Shown here piece after piece: positions 62,615 to 64,000 of a stretch of DNA of 64,000 nt. Below the pieces are notes generated by a model. That model searched no databases. It saw only the letters and a program-made list of their open reading frames with translations, and was not told where the DNA came from. The position numbers and the translations under genes were made by a program. The DNA lies in NCBI GenBank assembly GCA_019614645.1, contig JABWDB010000007.1, positions 8,817,501-8,881,500 of the forward strand. The letters are read 5' to 3'. This stretch comes from Stratiolaelaps scimitus (taxonomy: Eukaryota > Arthropoda > Arachnida > Mesostigmata > Laelapidae). Each line of letters starts with the position of its first letter. Position 1 is the first letter of the stretch.

Positions 62615-62665
62615 GGTCTGTTCACGTGTGTGAAATCGATACCTGCGACCCAGTGGTGGAACGAA
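62615..62665 (-). mobile_element. tRNA B-box-like fragment
   Basis: On the minus strand CTGGGTCGCAGGTATCGATTTC resembles GATCGCAGATTCAAATCC of the SINE-like fragment near 30.95 kb. Only the B-box half is visible. Confidence 0.25.
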
Positions 62666-63292
62666 CGCGTCATAGATTTGCGACCCGTACTTGCAAATAG
62701 TAGTTGCTCAATATATATCTAGAAAGCCTATACGGTATCTCAATTTTGCTATTCCGATCACAAATCACGACCGCTACGCCGAAGGCTGATTAGATACGAG
62801 GCATTCTTTAAGTATCGAGCTGTTGCGTTGCTGTAGTCAGAATTGATGCAAAGAACTCGCCCGCATTCATCTATTACAATTGCTAGCGTACTGTCCTATA
62901 TGTCTTGCACAGCCACCGCGAAACTGTTTCAGACCACGGTCCCATCTATAACGACACTCACGGATACTCGCTGCAGTGAGCACAATGTCTTCTTCCATCG
63001 ACAGCTAACTCACTGGTTAGCCCACAAGGCTAGAAGCTTGAGATGCCGTAATGCGATGGCACAGACCTTTCGATCAACTATGATTAGCTGATCCGATTCG
63101 AAATAAATTGTGCACAACGCTACGTGTGATGCGGCGAACGATTATGTGCGCGCCAAGTTGAAGAATAATGAACACTCAATCAACCAATCGAATTCCGCAC
63201 ATGTTTGTCTAAGTTGACAGGTAGGCCCTTGCAAATAAACGAGAAAGGAAAATACGTGAGGACACAAAAATAGCCCTCGTAAATTGAGGGGA

Positions 63293-63337
63293 GGGAGTTA
63301 GTTGAGGGAGTTAGTTACTCTCACAAGGGAGTTAGTT
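63293..63337 (+). repeat. Three copies of an 11-bp motif
   Basis: GGGAGTTAGTT starts at 63293, 63306 and 63327. Confidence 0.85.
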
Positions 63338-63391
63338 GTTTATTTCTAACTGATATCGAGATAGGCCAAATAGTCGGAAGGCTAGCATCTC

Positions 63392-63416
63392 TGCACACAC
63401 ACACACACACACACAC
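63392..63416 (+). repeat. CA microsatellite
   Basis: (CA)n with about 12 units, followed within 10 bp by a GTGTGT stretch that can pair with it. Confidence 0.9.
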
Positions 63417-63783
63417 CTATACATATGTGTGTGTTTGTTAGGATAGTTACGCGATCATTTTGTGAACTGACCAACGTTTGACGGTTTTCGATAAACGTAA
63501 ATGTTTCGTCCATACCTGGATATAAACGTCCATTTCGAAACAATATTAACTGAGAAAAAATTCAGAGAAGAGTCGAAGCTGGCGGCAGTGTTCACCAAGG
63601 ATTCCATGAGTGCTTCAAGACTTTCATTAAAGTCTCTGAGATTACTTTTGGTGCTTTGCAGAATACGCTACTAACTAAGTATTGGCAGAAAGAGCAAGGA
63701 AAAATGCAGGGAAGATAACCTTCGGAAGCACGAAATTCTATGCAGTCTCCCATTGTGTGGAATCACTTTCCGAGCACCCTGTG

Positions 63784-63800
63784 TATATATATATATATAC
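63784..63800. repeat. TA microsatellite
   Basis: Short (TA)n run. Confidence 0.8.
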
Positions 63801-64000
63801 CATTATTTTATATTGTCCCTTTTATATCCCTTTAGTGTATCACTGACTAGGGTAATTTCAGTGACCTAGTAGCACAAACAACGATAATTAATTCTACTGT
63901 CTGTTCGTTCCTTACGATCATAGCCCTTTTGTATGCTTGAAGATTTCGCAACGACGGCTTGTATTGCTTGTGTTAGAACCCGTAACGGGCTCCACAAGGT

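Larger units (their letters stand above)
55090..64000. other. Right end: no secure gene
   Basis: GC-rich DNA from 55.4 to 59.0 kb has CpG-rich overlapping frames without domains. ACCTTG|GTAAGT at 58985/58986 is a consensus plus-strand donor. From 59.0 kb the DNA is AT-rich, with SINE-like pieces, a large inverted repeat at 61.8 kb and microsatellites. Nothing else is recognised. Confidence 0.4.

Overview
The window looks like nuclear DNA from an arthropod-type animal. It is gene-poor and AT/GC mosaic, rich in microsatellites and decayed transposable elements, and it holds one protein gene whose short coding exons have clean GT/AG splice sites and are separated by introns of 281 bp to 19.6 kb. 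The gene style (long first intron, leucine-rich-repeat cell-surface protein) fits a chelicerate or other arthropod, but this is inference. Nothing read here fixes the species.

The one well-supported gene lies on the minus strand from 29239 (proposed start) to 585 (stop). Five coding exons (29239-29018, 9375-9211, 8446-8278, 7996-7724, 1099-585) join in frame to encode about 447 residues: a signal peptide, a short Ser/Gly/Asn-rich spacer, an LRRNT cysteine cap, about ten leucine-rich repeats (the middle ones degenerate), an LRRCT cysteine cap, and a hydrophobic C-terminal tail like a GPI-attachment signal. The exon starting at 29529 has a good 3' splice site, so a further 5' exon probably lies at higher coordinates.

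Intron 4 (1100-7723) carries the oddest DNA in the window. From about 1230 to 3410 there is a G-run cluster, three diverged copies of a ~130-bp repeat, a 37-bp direct repeat, then a 0.9-kb array of 14 GC-rich hairpin units arranged in 177-bp higher-order repeats. The block closes with a GC-rich hairpin whose outer stem is a perfect 14-bp match. Its composition differs from the flanking intron.

Intron 1 (9376-29017) has a transposon-derived C-terminal coding fragment near 28.5 kb, a few perfect hairpins, and long stretches without recognisable content. From 29530 to the right end I find no further secure gene. Mobile-element remnants are present: a degraded LINE reverse transcriptase at 53.9-55.1 kb (minus), several tRNA-like SINE pieces, a small dispersed repeat seen at 31.2 and 42.4 kb, and a 104-bp near-perfect inverted repeat at 61.8 kb. 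GC-rich islands (11.2-13.4, 20.0-21.9, 38.2-41.6, 47.4-52.3, 55.4-59.0 kb) hold no recognisable protein, but several stop at consensus plus-strand 5' splice sites. They could be non-coding or first exons of a gene whose body lies outside the window.
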